Shown one piece after another: positions 8,625 through 17,600 of a stretch of DNA of 64,000 nucleotides. Position 1 is the first letter of the stretch; each line of letters begins with the position of its first letter. Origin of the DNA: Botryobacter ruber (lineage in GTDB: Bacteria > Bacteroidota > Bacteroidia > Cytophagales > Hymenobacteraceae); the NCBI RefSeq assembly GCF_003347595.2, contig NZ_QCZK02000035.1, forward strand, positions 1 to 64,000. Direction: 5' to 3'. A program made the position numbers and the translations under genes. The notes under the pieces were generated by a model, which saw nothing but the letters and a program-made list of their open reading frames with translations, was not told where the DNA came from and searched no databases.

Positions 8625-9392
8625 ATGAGTATTCTCAACCAATTTGAACTTAAAGGTAAAACCGCCCTGGTAACAGGAAGCGACACAGGCTTGGGTCAGG
8701 CCATGGCTATTGCGCTGGCAGAAGCAGGTGCCGATATAGTAGGTGCCTCTAACGTGGAAGCCATAAAAGGGGGCGACACCGAAAAAGCTGTCCTGGAGGT
8801 GGGCCGGAAGTTTACCGGATATGTAGTTGATATCTCTAACCGCGAAGGCTTGTACAGCTTTATTAATGATGTAAAAGCCAATCATACTATTGATATCCTG
8901 GTAAACAACGCCGGTATGATTCTGCGCAAGCCAGTGGCCGAGCACCCGGACGAGTGGTGGGATAAAGTAATCTCAGTAAACCTGGATGCCCAGTTTATCA
9001 TCACCCGCGAATTTGGAAGAGACATGACAGAAAGAGGCAGCGGTAAAATTATCTTCACCTGCTCCCTGCTCAGCTTTCAGGGCGGTATTAATGTACCGGG
9101 TTACACTGCCAGCAAATCGGCAGTGGCTGGTCTGGTAAAAGCATTTGCCAATGAATGGGGTTCTAAAGGCGTGAATGTAAATGGTATTGCTCCCGGCTAC
9201 ATTGCCACCAACAACACCGAAGCCCTGCGTGCCGACCCGGAACGTTCCAATGCCATACTTAGTCGCATCCCTGCCGGTCGCTGGGGGGAGCCAAAAGACT
9301 TTAAAGGCCCGGTTGTATTTCTTGCATCAGAAGCAGGCGCTTACGTGAACGGTGCTATATTGCTGGTAGACGGCGGCTGGATGGCCCGCTAG
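8625..9392 (+). CDS. kduD: KduD-type SDR, 2-deoxy-D-gluconate 3-dehydrogenase-like
   Basis: 255-residue short-chain dehydrogenase. NAD-binding T-G-S-D-T-G-L-G at residues ~18-24, NNAG near residue 92, and catalytic Ser147, Tyr160 and Lys164 (Y-T-A-S-K). The close-to-family features are the FELKGKTALVTGSDTGLG start, GGINVPGYTASKSAV and the ending GAILLVDGGWMAR, as in KduD. KduD reduces 2,5-diketo-3-deoxygluconate to 2-keto-3-deoxygluconate in uronate catabolism. No kduI, kdgK or kdgA lies in the window, so a different ketose or keto-acid substrate is possible. Probably co-transcribed with the ROK kinase (48-bp gap) and the GH43 gene (94-bp gap). Confidence 0.8.
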   Translation: MSILNQFELKGKTALVTGSDTGLGQAMAIALAEAGADIVGASNVEAIKGGDTEKAVLEVGRKFTGYVVDISNREGLYSFINDVKANHTIDILVNNAGMILRKPVAEHPDEWWDKVISVNLDAQFIITREFGRDMTERGSGKIIFTCSLLSFQGGINVPGYTASKSAVAGLVKAFANEWGSKGVNVNGIAPGYIATNNTEALRADPERSNAILSRIPAGRWGEPKDFKGPVVFLASEAGAYVNGAILLVDGGWMAR

Positions 9393-9486
9393 TACTGGCG
9401 CTATCGAAACAGTATTAGTTAAGAATTCCCGGCAATATTTTCTCCCCCGCAACGGTAGGAGGTATCAGTTAAATTTAAGCACTTAA

Positions 9487-11190
9487 ATGAATTATCTTAA
9501 CAGGATTGCTTTTGCTGTTTTTACAGGTGTAGTAGGTTTAACTAACCTCGTATCCTGCAAAACAGCAGATGCACCTTCCGACGTTACAAATGCTGTAGCA
9601 ACTACAGCTGCAGGCGCCACAAATAGGTATGTATCCGAAGTCTGGGTAGCGGACCAGGGAGACGGGACTTACAAAAACCCCATTGTCTATGCCGATTATT
9701 CCGACCCGGATGTGATCAGGGTTGGAGACGATTACTTTATGACAGCATCCAGTTTCAACAACATGCCCGGCCTGCCTATCCTGCACTCCAGAGACCTCGT
9801 GAACTGGACGCTGATTAACCATGCCGTCAAAAAACAGATTCCTTCTGATTTCTTCGATACGCCTAGACACGGCTATGGCGTTTGGGCTCCGGCCATTCGG
9901 CATCATAAAGGGGATTTTTACATTTACTGGGGAGACCCAGACCATGGCATTTATATGGTCAAGACCAAAGACCCCACCGGAGACTGGGAGAAGCCGGTGC
10001 TGGTGCTGGCGGGCAAAGGTATGATTGACCCCTGCCCGTTCTGGGACAAAGACGGAAAAGCTTATCTGACAATAGCATGGGCCGCAAGCCGTGCCGGTAT
10101 GAACAGCCTGCTCACCATGTACAGAATGAGCAGCGACGGTACAGAAGTTTTAGACGAAGGCAAAAACATCTTCTCCGGTCATGACTACCACCATACCGTG
10201 GAAGGCCCTAAAATATACAAGCGCAACGGCTATTATTATCTCTTCTCGCCTGCGGGGGGAGTGGCTACCGGCTGGCAACTGGTGTTGCGCGCCAGGAACA
10301 TCTATGGACCCTACGAGGAGAAGGTAGTGCTGGAGCAGGGAAGCACACAAATTAATGGCCCGCATCAGGGTGCCTGGGTCGATACCAAAACAGGCGAAGA
10401 CTGGTTTATCCATTTCCAGGATTTGGGAGCGTACGGCCGTATCCTGCACCTGCAACCCGTGAAGTGGGTAAACGATTGGCCTGTTATGGGCGAAGACAAA
10501 GACGGCAACGGTATCGGCGAACCTGTGGCCACCTATAAAAAGCCAAATGTAGGAAGGTCATATCCCATAGCCACACCATCCGAAACAGATGAGTTTAATT
10601 CTGATACACTGGGCCTGCAGTGGCAATGGCAGGCAAACCCTAAAGTAACCTGGAGCGCTTTGCTTCCCGGTAACGAATTCCTGCGCCTGTTTGCGATGCC
10701 CATGCCAGCTGATGCCACCAACCTGTGGCCGGTACCAAACCTGCTGCTGCAGAAATTTCCTGCCCCTGACTTTACAGCCACCACCAAAGTAGAGTTGAAC
10801 ATTGAGTGGGATGTGTGGCAGACTAAGAAAGCAGGACTACTCGTAATGGGCAACGACTATTCTTACCTGTCTATTACCAAAAGCGAACAAGGGTACCAAG
10901 TGTCGCAGGTGGCATGCCTGGAGGCACTAAACAATGGCAAAGAAGTGGTGATAGCCTCTCAACCCTTAAAAGGTAAAGAGGTGTACCTGCGGGTACAGGT
11001 CAAATCCCCCGAAGCCACCTATAACTTTAGCTACAGCGAGGATGGCATCACTTATAAATCCATAGGCAAAGCCATGAAAGCACAGCCGGACAAATGGATT
11101 GGAGCCAAAGTCGGTATTTTCTGCACCAGCAGCCCTGATGTCCGGACTGGCGGCTACGCTGACTTTGACTGGTTCCGGATTACGAAGTAA
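9487..11190 (+). CDS. GH43 lipoprotein with C-terminal concanavalin-like domain
   Basis: 567 residues; lipoprotein signal ending LTNLVSC (Cys24). The five-bladed GH43 propeller spans about residues 60-345: catalytic base D73 in YSDPDVIRVG, pKa modulator Asp in GMIDPCPFWD, general acid Glu in HTVEGPKIY. Residues ~365-567 form the beta-sandwich (GH43 C2-type) seen in beta-xylosidases of this family, ending GGYADFDWFRITK. GH43 enzymes remove beta-D-xylose or alpha-L-arabinofuranose with inversion; which one is not decidable by eye. Presumably exported and membrane-anchored. It lies in the catabolic cluster far from the main xylan enzymes and could be co-regulated or serve another glycan. Confidence 0.88.
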   Translation: MNYLNRIAFAVFTGVVGLTNLVSCKTADAPSDVTNAVATTAAGATNRYVSEVWVADQGDGTYKNPIVYADYSDPDVIRVGDDYFMTASSFNNMPGLPILHSRDLVNWTLINHAVKKQIPSDFFDTPRHGYGVWAPAIRHHKGDFYIYWGDPDHGIYMVKTKDPTGDWEKPVLVLAGKGMIDPCPFWDKDGKAYLTIAWAASRAGMNSLLTMYRMSSDGTEVLDEGKNIFSGHDYHHTVEGPKIYKRNGYYYLFSPAGGVATGWQLVLRARNIYGPYEEKVVLEQGSTQINGPHQGAWVDTKTGEDWFIHFQDLGAYGRILHLQPVKWVNDWPVMGEDKDGNGIGEPVATYKKPNVGRSYPIATPSETDEFNSDTLGLQWQWQANPKVTWSALLPGNEFLRLFAMPMPADATNLWPVPNLLLQKFPAPDFTATTKVELNIEWDVWQTKKAGLLVMGNDYSYLSITKSEQGYQVSQVACLEALNNGKEVVIASQPLKGKEVYLRVQVKSPEATYNFSYSEDGITYKSIGKAMKAQPDKWIGAKVGIFCTSSPDVRTGGYADFDWFRITK

Positions 11191-11195
11191 AACGA

Positions 11196-11226
11196 GGAGC
11201 AGTGGCTTTGTTGGGTGGTGCAGCAG
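11196..11226 (+). repeat. dispersed intergenic repeat, copy 2
   Basis: GGAGCAGTGGCTTTGTTGGG followed by TGGTGCAGCAG, six bases after the stop of the GH43 gene. Matches the consensus with one short insertion. Confidence 0.5.
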
Positions 11227-11340
11227 AATTTTTAGTGCAATAGCGCCTGTCACCATAGTTACTATCCAGCTTAATTATTAGGTGGGGACAAATAAAAAAT
11301 TAGACAATACTATACATCACCTATTTAGCACTATTATAAA

Positions 11341-11844
11341 ATGACAACAGAAAACGGGAAAGAAGTCTTGTTCAAGGAAATTGAACAGCGCTTAGCTTCA
11401 CAGGGTTTTCAGATAGATAAGAAGGACCAGACACGTCCGTGGGGAGGTTTCTTCGTGATAAACGAAGACCAGGCACAGCAGTTCGCCGATACATATTTCG
11501 ATGGCTTGTCGGTAGACAACCTGCGGATATCTGGAAAACTCAGCCCAAAAATTCTGGTAGTGGCACCCAACAAAAGATTGTCGTGGCAGTACCACCACCG
11601 CCGTGCCGAAATCTGGAAAGCTGTACAGGGAACGGTGGGCGTCGTTACCAGCGATACTAACGAAGAAGGGGAAACAAAGGTACTAAATCCCGGTGACCTG
11701 ATAACACTGCAGCAGGGTGAACGCCACCGATTAGTGGGTCTGCAGGAGTGGGGGGTATTGGCAGAGATATGGCAGCATACCGATGCCGAACATCCTTCGG
11801 ACGAAGAAGATATTGTGCGGGTGCAGGATGATTTTGGCAGGTAA
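11341..11844 (+). CDS. cupin protein, mannose-6-phosphate isomerase-like
   Basis: 167 residues, cytoplasmic (no signal). A single cupin barrel with metal motifs: WQYHHRRAEIWKAVQGTVGVV (His-His...Glu) and later QQGERHRLVG (third His), followed by LAEIWQHTD. This layout matches the small cupin branch of the phosphomannose isomerase/GDP-mannose pyrophosphorylase C-domain family (PF01050-like). Such stand-alone cupins in Bacteroidota are annotated as mannose-6-phosphate isomerases or simply cupins. It could isomerise a sugar phosphate made by the ROK kinase upstream (inference). It ends the left catabolic cluster, 150 bp after the GH43 gene. Confidence 0.75.
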   Translation: MTTENGKEVLFKEIEQRLASQGFQIDKKDQTRPWGGFFVINEDQAQQFADTYFDGLSVDNLRISGKLSPKILVVAPNKRLSWQYHHRRAEIWKAVQGTVGVVTSDTNEEGETKVLNPGDLITLQQGERHRLVGLQEWGVLAEIWQHTDAEHPSDEEDIVRVQDDFGR

Positions 11845-12045
11845 TACCAAACTGATTTTCCTGTCAAAGGTCTTTGGTAGCTAAAACTTGATGAAATTTT
11901 TAGTTGCTTGTCGTTCTTTAAGTATTGAATTTCAAGGCTTTTTTGTTAATTTTGAATGGAGAAAATACTACTGTTTGAGTGAGGGTGAAAATTCGGTTAC
12001 CCAAGCATTAGATATATAAAAGATATCTGGAAATCAAATATTTAC

Positions 12046-12075
12046 GGAGGTTGGAGAAATCCCTCCCTCTCTGCT
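12046..12075 (+). other. tRNA-Ser-like 3' end, probable attachment-site remnant
   Basis: GGAGG...AATCCCTCC followed by CTCTCTGCT resembles the T-arm and acceptor 3' strand of a tRNA-Ser (GGTTCGAATCCCTCC-CTCTCCGC in type), but the T-loop carries extra bases and no 5' half of a tRNA lies upstream. A tRNA-like terminator follows at 12101, and a tyrosine recombinase gene starts 250 bp further on. This is the arrangement left at one end of an element integrated into a tRNA 3' end. Assignment is by eye. Confidence 0.4.
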
Positions 12076-12100
12076 GGTAATGATACCAAAAACAGCTAAA

Positions 12101-12137
12101 AGCCTGCAAATCAAATGATTGCAGGCTTTTTTGTTTT
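12101..12137 (+). terminator. intrinsic terminator
   Basis: Perfect 9-bp stem AGCCTGCAA / TTGCAGGCT with an 8-base loop, followed by a run of T. It lies just behind the tRNA-like 3' end, as expected for a tRNA transcript terminator. Confidence 0.8.
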
Positions 12138-12323
12138 TAAAACTCTACCAAATTATTCGATTTTTCGCAAAGAAAAGGTGAGTGATTCGGTGAGTCATTT
12201 AAGGGTTATTCTTTACTCACCAGATTTTACATAACCATCTGATTTACAAGATGTACAATAGCTGTACATCTTGACTACAGGTGACTGCAAAGCTACATTT
12301 GTTTAACTTTAAAGGTCACTATT

Positions 12324-12654
12324 ATGAGAGTCAATTTCAGCCTTCTCTTCTACCTGAAGAAGCCCAAAAACTATCAAACAGGCCCGGTGCCTGTTTACCT
12401 GAGAATTACCATAGCCGGAAAGCGTGCCGAAGTGGCAACCGGTAGAGAATGTGAGCCTGCTAGATGGAATGCCGCTGCCGGACGAGCCTCCGGTACAAAA
12501 GAAGCAGGTAAGGCTCTAAACGCATACTTGGGAATTATGCAAATGAAGGTGTAATTGGCATACCGGGAGCAGTTGGAAGCTGATGAACTTGTTATAAATG
12601 ATAATCTCAAGAGAGTAATGGCCTTGGTAAAGGGGAGTAGGCATAGTTAATACT
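12324..12654 (+). pseudogene. tyrosine recombinase (integrase) N-terminal fragment
   Basis: The 76-codon frame MRVNFSLLFYLKKPKNYQTG... with VYLRITIAGKRAEVATGREC, WNAAAGRASGTKE and LNAYLGIMQMKV matches the arm-DNA-binding domain at the start of Bacteroidota tyrosine recombinases (about 400 residues in full). A TAA at 12552 replaces a residue of the usual 'KVYEA' stretch. Beyond it the same frame continues recognisably (YREQLEADELVINDNL...) for about 30 codons to about 12654. The core-binding and catalytic domains (R-H-R-Y) are absent. It is therefore an integrase killed by a nonsense mutation and a 3' deletion, next to an attachment-like site. Confidence 0.8.
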
Positions 12655-12828
12655 GCAACAGTTTCCTTGAGAGATCTTATAGGCCGTCACAGCTTCGTTG
12701 AGCACCAGTTCTTCCGGCTGATAGGGTGTCTGTAATCCAATGCAAATTGTCTCCTTTTCCTGTTGTGCCAGATTCCCAAGCATTAAATTATAGCCGACTG
12801 GGTAGTACTTCGATTTGGTAGGAGCCAT
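12607..12828 (-). CDS. hypothetical small protein, possible mobile-element remnant
   Basis: 73 codons on the minus strand beginning MAPTKSKYYPVGYNLMLGNL. Codon choice looks coding, but I recognise no family. It overlaps the decayed 3' tail of the integrase by about 50 bases, so the junction between element pieces lies here. It follows another short minus-strand frame (12868-12984) in the same direction. It may be cargo of the former integrated element or the front of a truncated gene. Confidence 0.35.
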   Translation of the reverse strand: MAPTKSKYYPVGYNLMLGNLAQQEKETICIGLQTPYQPEELVLNEAVTAYKISQGNCCSINYAYSPLPRPLLS

Positions 12829-12867
12829 GATAAATCAGAAAAGTTTTTTGTTTTTAAAAGCTTTCTG

Positions 12868-12984
12868 TCATTGCATCGTTCCTGCTTTATCCTTGCGGCT
12901 CATAATCTGTGATTCGGGCTTATCTTTCAATTCTTCTGCTACCTTTTTTACTGAATCATGGGTATAAGGTAGCTCCAAGGCCAT
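12868..12984 (-). CDS. 38-residue hypothetical peptide
   Basis: Minus-strand frame MALELPYTHDSVKKVAEELK... ending in SRKDKAGTMQ and a TGA. Charged and probably helical, with coding-like codon use. Too short to assign; possibly the remaining end of a longer gene of the integrated element. It lies 39 bp upstream of, and co-oriented with, the frame at 12607-12828. Confidence 0.3.
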   Translation of the reverse strand: MALELPYTHDSVKKVAEELKDKPESQIMSRKDKAGTMQ

Positions 12985-13273
12985 CTTAAGGATTCAACAA
13001 ACAACCTCATCTGGAGCTAACAGAATGACAGAATTTAGTAGTTTAGAGAAAATTTAAACATGCTCTAAAAATAGTACAGCATTGCCTCCTCGGCCTCCGG
13101 AAAAATTTAGTTTACTTTCACCTTAAAAAGCTTTTAAAAGTTTTACGAGGTGAAGGAAACCATCCTAATTGAAAAGTCTGTTAATCCGGTGGCCAGAGGC
13201 CAGAGATAAAAGTTATGGGTACACTCCCTGATAGATGAGAGGCTGCAACTAAACGTTAACGAAAAAGCTGAAG

Positions 13274-14620
13274 TTATTTAACCGTAGCAACTAACTGTGC
13301 TTTGTGCTCTACCTGGCCCAGCACCCATTCACCTATTTGCAGGCCTTGGGTACGACCGTTGTCAATAGCATCCATAAAGTGGATACCTCCATAATAACGG
13401 GAAATACCAGCTTCAATGGCCGCTTCCTGAAACGAATTAAATGTTCGGGCAGGAAAACCAAAACGCTCTTCCACGGTATCGGTGTATTTAAAGTTATCAC
13501 CAAAATAATAACTTAAAATAACCGCAGAAGCAGCAGAAATGGTGGAATGGCCACTTAAATATTCCGGGAAAGGCGGGGTTTGTAGGAGTGGCCGGTACGT
13601 AGGATCTATATATTTCCGGATAGCTGTTTCGGGGCGAACCCGGTTGCTCCGATATTTCTCATCCCAGCAAGCTATAAACCCATCCAGGAGAGCTATAGAA
13701 ACCATGGTATGTACTTTCATGGCTTTGGCAAAACCTGCTTTGGCGTCTTTGCACGCGATGCCGGTTATGCCTAACCAATGCGCACCCGGTGATATCTTTT
13801 TACGGCCTGCCATCAGGTGACCGTTATCTTGCAAGGCAAATGGGTTGCAGTCCCAGAAGGCGGCAATGACCTGGTGTTCCTCCGGTAAATTTCTGGTATC
13901 ATCATATCCTTTTTGCATCATTTTAAAAAAGACAGAATTTTTATTTGTAGAGAATGCAATGGGCGGTGCCGGCATAAATTGGATGCAGGTATCCAGGGTA
14001 AGGGTGCGGACAGTATTAAAGTTAGGCTCTACGGGAGCAAAATAACCGGGGGGAGTAGGATACCAGGCTCCTTCTGTTTCTTGCGGAATATACCGGGGGT
14101 AATTACTGATGCGGTTATATTTATCAGCTTTGGCATAAGCCAGAATGTCTTTGCTAATCGTTTGCGCATAAGTCAGGGAATTAGCGATAACCTGTTCATC
14201 CAGGCCTTCGCGGCGGCAAGAGTCTAAAAACTTTACTTCAAAGGAATCTAATAAAACACCTGATGGTTGCATTTTTTTAGCAGTTTCCAGCATGGCCAAC
14301 AAGGAACTTAATTCAGGGGAGTAATTCGTTATTCCCTGCGGTTTTTGAATCTGGGGGTAGTTATTCAGCAGACCGTACATACTTTTATAGGTACTGTCGT
14401 TCTGAGAAACCACCTCGTAACCGGCAAGGGTTGCATAAGAAAAAAAGCGGGCAGCTAGGGGCGGATTGGTAACATCATTCACCATCAGGTCTGTCATTTG
14501 ATCTATAACCTGAGTAATTTGTGCGGTACTAAAGTCCAGGTTTTTTTTTGTTTGTTTTCCCGGAGAGAAACAACTTACAAGAGCAGTTAAAATAAAAATG
14601 ATGGGTAAAAATTTTCTCAT
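13274..14620 (-). CDS. vanadium-dependent haloperoxidase/PAP2-fold lipoprotein
   Basis: 448 residues with lipoprotein signal (ILTALVSC). The C-terminal half carries the PAP2/haloperoxidase core: RVRPETAIRKYIDP, then PEYLSGHSTISAASAVI with the catalytic His, and SRYYGGIHFMDAIDNGR with the vanadate/phosphate-ligating His. This matches bacterial 'vanadium-dependent haloperoxidase' family members; true halide oxidation versus phosphatase activity cannot be told by eye. Its ATG overlaps the stop of the FG-GAP gene by one base (TAATG), indicating tight translational coupling. This pairing of an FG-GAP/ASPIC lipoprotein with a haloperoxidase-like lipoprotein is a recurrent cassette in Bacteroidota (family knowledge). 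Confidence 0.88.
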   Translation of the reverse strand: MRKFLPIIFILTALVSCFSPGKQTKKNLDFSTAQITQVIDQMTDLMVNDVTNPPLAARFFSYATLAGYEVVSQNDSTYKSMYGLLNNYPQIQKPQGITNYSPELSSLLAMLETAKKMQPSGVLLDSFEVKFLDSCRREGLDEQVIANSLTYAQTISKDILAYAKADKYNRISNYPRYIPQETEGAWYPTPPGYFAPVEPNFNTVRTLTLDTCIQFMPAPPIAFSTNKNSVFFKMMQKGYDDTRNLPEEHQVIAAFWDCNPFALQDNGHLMAGRKKISPGAHWLGITGIACKDAKAGFAKAMKVHTMVSIALLDGFIACWDEKYRSNRVRPETAIRKYIDPTYRPLLQTPPFPEYLSGHSTISAASAVILSYYFGDNFKYTDTVEERFGFPARTFNSFQEAAIEAGISRYYGGIHFMDAIDNGRTQGLQIGEWVLGQVEHKAQLVATVK

Positions 14621-17600
14621 TACTTTAATTTATATGCTTTTACAGACTGTTGATTCAACCCAAATAAAACGCTGTTGTTAACAGGCAAAATACTCCTTAC
14701 ATCTCCAAACACCCGGAAGCCAGATTCGTTTTGCGGTACATATTTAAAATTCCCCTTGCCATCGCCTTGTAACAGTATACCGTAATTGGCATCTGTTTTA
14801 CCAAACCGTAAGCGGGATTTATTTATATTGCCGCCTATGAGCACATCCGGCGCACCATCTTTATTATAATCCAGTACAGCTGTAGCAAATACCGGCGCGT
14901 ATTGCACCGGCAAAGGTAGCGGCTTTTCTATAAACTTCCCATTGCTACTGCCTTGGAAATAAGCTGTTTGTAAGTGATTAGCAGACAAATGGTTCGCCCC
15001 TTTTAGTTCCTCTGGTTTAAATATTTCTTTAAGGGTAGCACTGGCATAACTGTTGTAATCCCGGAACCGGGTGCGCATGTTGCTCATCTGATCGAATAAT
15101 TCGTCGCGGGTAACGTAAGGGTAACTTTTGCCCTGGATGTAAAAACAAAGAATAGGGTCTATAGCGCCATTATCATCAAAATCTTTATAATATAATTCGG
15201 CGGGTTCCTTATCGGAGGCCTTGCATTGGGAATTTAGCCCCAGGTTCCCTATAATTAAATCAGGGTGTTGATCCTGGTTAAAATCGCCTATGGTTAGTTT
15301 ATTCCACCAGCCATTGTATTTCTTTGCAAAGTAGGCCTGGGTATTATCCGTTAACTTGCCGTTGTTGTTTGCAAATACCGTTACCGGCATCCATTCTCCT
15401 ACTACAATTAGTTCTGCTTTAGAATCGTTGTTTAAGTCGTACCAGGCGGCATCGGTAACCATACCCGGGTTTTTTAAAGCTGGGGCTACGGCGGCGGTGT
15501 TATCAGTAAATTGGCCTTTTCCGTTGTTGAGCAAAACATAACTGCGGGGGGCTTCCGGGTATCGGCCCGGAATAACGCGGCCACCTACAAACAAATCCAA
15601 TGCACCATCGCCATTAATATCTGTAGCCCGTACGCAGCTGGTACTGGTTAACATAGCAGGTAAAGAGTCGGGGCTTTTCTTAAAATTGCCTTTGCCATCG
15701 TTTAAATACAGCCGATCCTGCAGGGCCGGATCCTTGGGCATAAAATTGTGATACCCGCCACTGGTTACATATAAATCAAGTGCCTTATCATTGTTGGCAT
15801 CAAAGAAAAGAGCATCGGTGTCCTCGGCGTTTTTATCTGCCTCAAAAGCGGCCGCTGATATTTGGATAAATTTCCCATTTTTTCCTTGCAGGTAAAGGCT
15901 CCCGGCCTGGCCAGCTGCCCCACCGGCAAATATATCTTCCAGGCCATCGCCATTTACATCTGCTTTAACCAGACAAGGGCCGGAGAACGAAAGCGGGTTA
16001 ATGAGTAATGGCTGCCGTTTAAAATCATTAATTGGGGTTTTCTGGTGGGTAAATTGTACCGGCGAAGGCGCTTCTGTAAAAGCAAGGCTTTTGGGCCAGG
16101 GCAGTTTGTAAACCGAACCAGCATTTTTTTCTTCCAGCGTAAGCACCTGGTTAGCTTTTACGTTTTGCAATACCTGTTGCTTCCCGCTTAACCAAACTAC
16201 CCGCAGGGAATCTACGGTTTTATTTGTGCCTAAACCAAAATGTATAACCGGCGATACACTGGACTGAAAGCCCCGGGATGTTATTTGTTCCTGATATTGT
16301 TGTTTGCCTGCATGGTATAGGGTGATTTTAGCACCCATACCAGCTGTATTTTTACCGTTTCCTGCTAATTTAAGCTGTAGGTATTGGTTTTTCAGGAGCT
16401 TTTCCGATTGGTTTTGATATACAAAAGCTACTTCATTCAGGTTATTGACTACAAGGTCCAGGTCACCGTCATTATCTAAATCGGCGTAAGCAGCGCCGTT
16501 GCTGTTGGAGGCCTTATTAATACCCCAATCTATGGTATTATTACTAAACCGGAGGTTTCCGTTATTTTTGTAAATGTAATTGGTAACATTGGAAGACGGC
16601 ATCTTATCCAGTAAATTTTTAATGCTCTTAGGGGTTGGCCGGCCCTGTAGATACTGGATATATGAGCTCCGGAACTTTAGGAAATCCAGGTTTGTAAAAT
16701 CTTTCAGGTACCCGTTGCTTACAAAAATATCTTTCCAGCCATCGTTGTCGTAGTCGGCCATTAAAGGAGCCCAGCTCCAGTCAGTGTTGGAGATGCCACT
16801 TAACTGCGCCACCTCGCTAAAAGTACCGTTGCCGTTGTTTACATGCAGCATGTTGCGCATGTACTGGTGATTAAACCCGGAGCGGACAAGCATTTCAAAA
16901 TATTCGTAATTATCGGGGCCAAATAGTAATTTTTGCCGATGGTTGTCTTCAGGCAGCATGTCCAAAGTGAAAATATCCGGCAGGGCATCATTATTCATAT
17001 CGGCTATGTCATTGCCCATGGAATATAAGGAAGTATGCCCGATGCCGTCTTTGGTTTGGTCGGTGAAGGTGCCGTCTTTATTATTAATTAATAGGTAGTC
17101 CGGGGCAGAATAATCATTGGATACATAAATATCCGGCCAGCCGTCTTTGTTTATATCAGAAACGCCCGCCCCTAAACCAAACGAAAAAGATGAATTAGCC
17201 AGGCCTGCCTTTTGGGAGATGTCGGTAAACTTGCCCCCGTTGTTTTGGTACAATTTGGCGTGCACATCGTGGTTCGGTTTTTTCAGGATCTCTTTAATGG
17301 TGATATCATCCAGGTTATTAAGAGGGGTTGGATTATGGTTAAGCAGGAACATATCCAGGTCACCATCCCGGTCAAAGTCAAAGAACGTGGCGTGGGTGCT
17401 GTAAGCCGAATCATCTAACCCATATTCTCGGGCCTGGTCTATAAATTTGGGAGTACCATTCTGGTCCGGCCCCTGGTTTATAAATAACTGGTTAATGCGG
17501 CTCTCGCCAGATAAAAGTCCAGAATAGCATTGATAGATATCCGGAAGACCATCGCCGTTTACATCGGCAATGGTGGTGCCGGTTTTCCAGGTATTATTTT

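Noticed and set aside
12046..12075. Complete tRNA gene
   Set aside because: Only a T-arm/acceptor-like 3' end is present, with extra bases in the loop; no anticodon arm upstream.
13141..13199. Short plus-strand frame near the haloperoxidase gene end (…KETILIEKSVNPVARGQR)
   Set aside because: Too short, no start or motif; might be debris but nothing supports a gene.
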